From contig NZ_CP159486.1 in assembly GCF_041902845.1 (NCBI RefSeq), positions 3,844,001 through 3,908,000 of the forward strand: a DNA stretch of 64,000 nucleotides, in the 5' to 3' direction. A program made the position numbers and the translations under genes. Below are positions 63,659 through 64,000 of the stretch, piece by piece. Numbering within the stretch: the first letter of the stretch is position 1; each line of letters begins with the position of its first letter. Source of the DNA: Limibacterium fermenti. Lineage in GTDB: Bacteria; Bacteroidota; Bacteroidia; Bacteroidales; Dysgonomonadaceae. The notes under the pieces were generated by a model, which made no database searches, was not told the DNA's origin, and saw only the letters and a program-made list of their open reading frames with translations.

Positions 63659-64000
63659 TTAGACGGATGCCCGATTCACCGCCCGGTATCGCGCGCATTC
63701 ATCGGCCGAACGGTGGATGCAATCTTCCAACGACAACCCGTAATAATAATTTCCCAGGAAAAACGTATGCTTCTGCCGGCGTAACGCTTCCACTTGCTCG
63801 ATGATATCGGTATGTTCGAGGCGGGGAGAGGGTAATACGTGCAATTTAGCGGCGGTTTCGAGAATATCTTTTTCATCGATATTCAAAACCGTCCTTATCA
63901 GGCGAAGTTTTTCCGTTTCAGTCTTTTGCCCCTTATAAAAATGAAACGTGAAGCCCCGCAAACGGGGATGTTCCGCCGCATCCCGCGGAACCGCCGAGAG
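63659..64000 (-). CDS. C-terminal part of a putative flavin amine oxidase-like/NAD(P)-binding protein
   Basis: Frame open to the right edge; 113 residues visible, ending RAVNRASV. The segment HTFFLGNYYYGLSLEDCIHRSADECARY resembles the end of FAD-dependent amine oxidase or protoporphyrinogen oxidase-like proteins, where a final G-x-x-x-x-G-x-S/A loop closes the FAD site. The N-terminal FAD motif lies outside the window, so this stays tentative. Convergent with alaS. Confidence 0.45.
   Translation of the reverse strand, partial: LSAVPRDAAEHPRLRGFTFHFYKGQKTETEKLRLIRTVLNIDEKDILETAAKLHVLPSPRLEHTDIIEQVEALRRQKHTFFLGNYYYGLSLEDCIHRSADECARYRAVNRASV

Overview
The window reads as a chromosomal segment of a member of the Bacteroidetes, most likely order Bacteroidales. 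Evidence: promoters with a TAnnTTTG -7 box and a TTG/TTTG -33 box in front of many genes, few strong Shine-Dalgarno sites, SusC/TonB-type outer membrane proteins, a GLPGLI-family protein, DUF4369, DUF6660 and PepSY-like lipoproteins, a GH2 beta-galactosidase, an ATP-type PEP carboxykinase, and the gene order spmAB-ybeY-mnmG-apt-uvrC-dtd-mazG-deoC. The genus cannot be settled from the sequence alone.

Layout. 1-7.3 kb: pckA (cut by the left edge) divergent from upp, then a GT2/UDP-xylose synthase pair, a thioredoxin-fold lipoprotein and a ComM-type ATPase. 7.3-9.7 kb: a short tandem repeat, an M15 peptidase translationally coupled to a small XRE regulator, a decayed Gly/Tyr-rich reading frame, and pyridoxal kinase. 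9.7-15.5 kb: a two-component system divergent from a GLPGLI protein/outer-membrane barrel pair. 15.5-20.7 kb: dnaX, two unknown proteins, a DUF1080 lipoprotein, tRNA-Arg(CCT), flavodoxin. 20.7-25.3 kb: an IS110-family element, then a metal-uptake-like cluster (DUF6660, TonB receptor, and a deleted HMA/cation transporter gene). 25.3-31.1 kb: EamA transporter, PepSY-like lipoprotein, twin-ABC ATPase, radical SAM protein, YqaA, and a four-helix-bundle gene between purine-rich repeats. 31.1-40.8 kb: polA, polyprenyl synthase, Hsp20, phosphoesterase, beta-galactosidase. 40.8-51.6 kb: repeats plus a second small XRE gene, then the long minus-strand run from spmAB to deoC, interrupted by an IS1634-family element and carrying a perfect parS-like palindrome between mnmG and apt. 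51.7-64 kb: HhH protein, purine permease, small ABC pair, a fructosamine kinase with an internal deletion, valS, a toxin-antitoxin pair whose toxin end is overwritten by a MITE-like palindrome, NamZ-like muramidase, MerR regulator, alaS and a flavoprotein fragment at the right edge.

The most notable structures are mobile or decaying. The IS1634-family element (48004-49655, 13-bp perfect terminal inverted repeats) sits between two copies of a 611-bp direct repeat. This left complete copies of both mnmG and ybeY while creating a truncated ybeY and an mnmG fragment. Other events are the 209-bp MITE in the toxin gene, two internal deletions (cation transporter, fructosamine kinase), and a Gly/Tyr-rich frame whose stops fall where Tyr would fit. 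No CRISPR array, phage or clearly new defence system was found.
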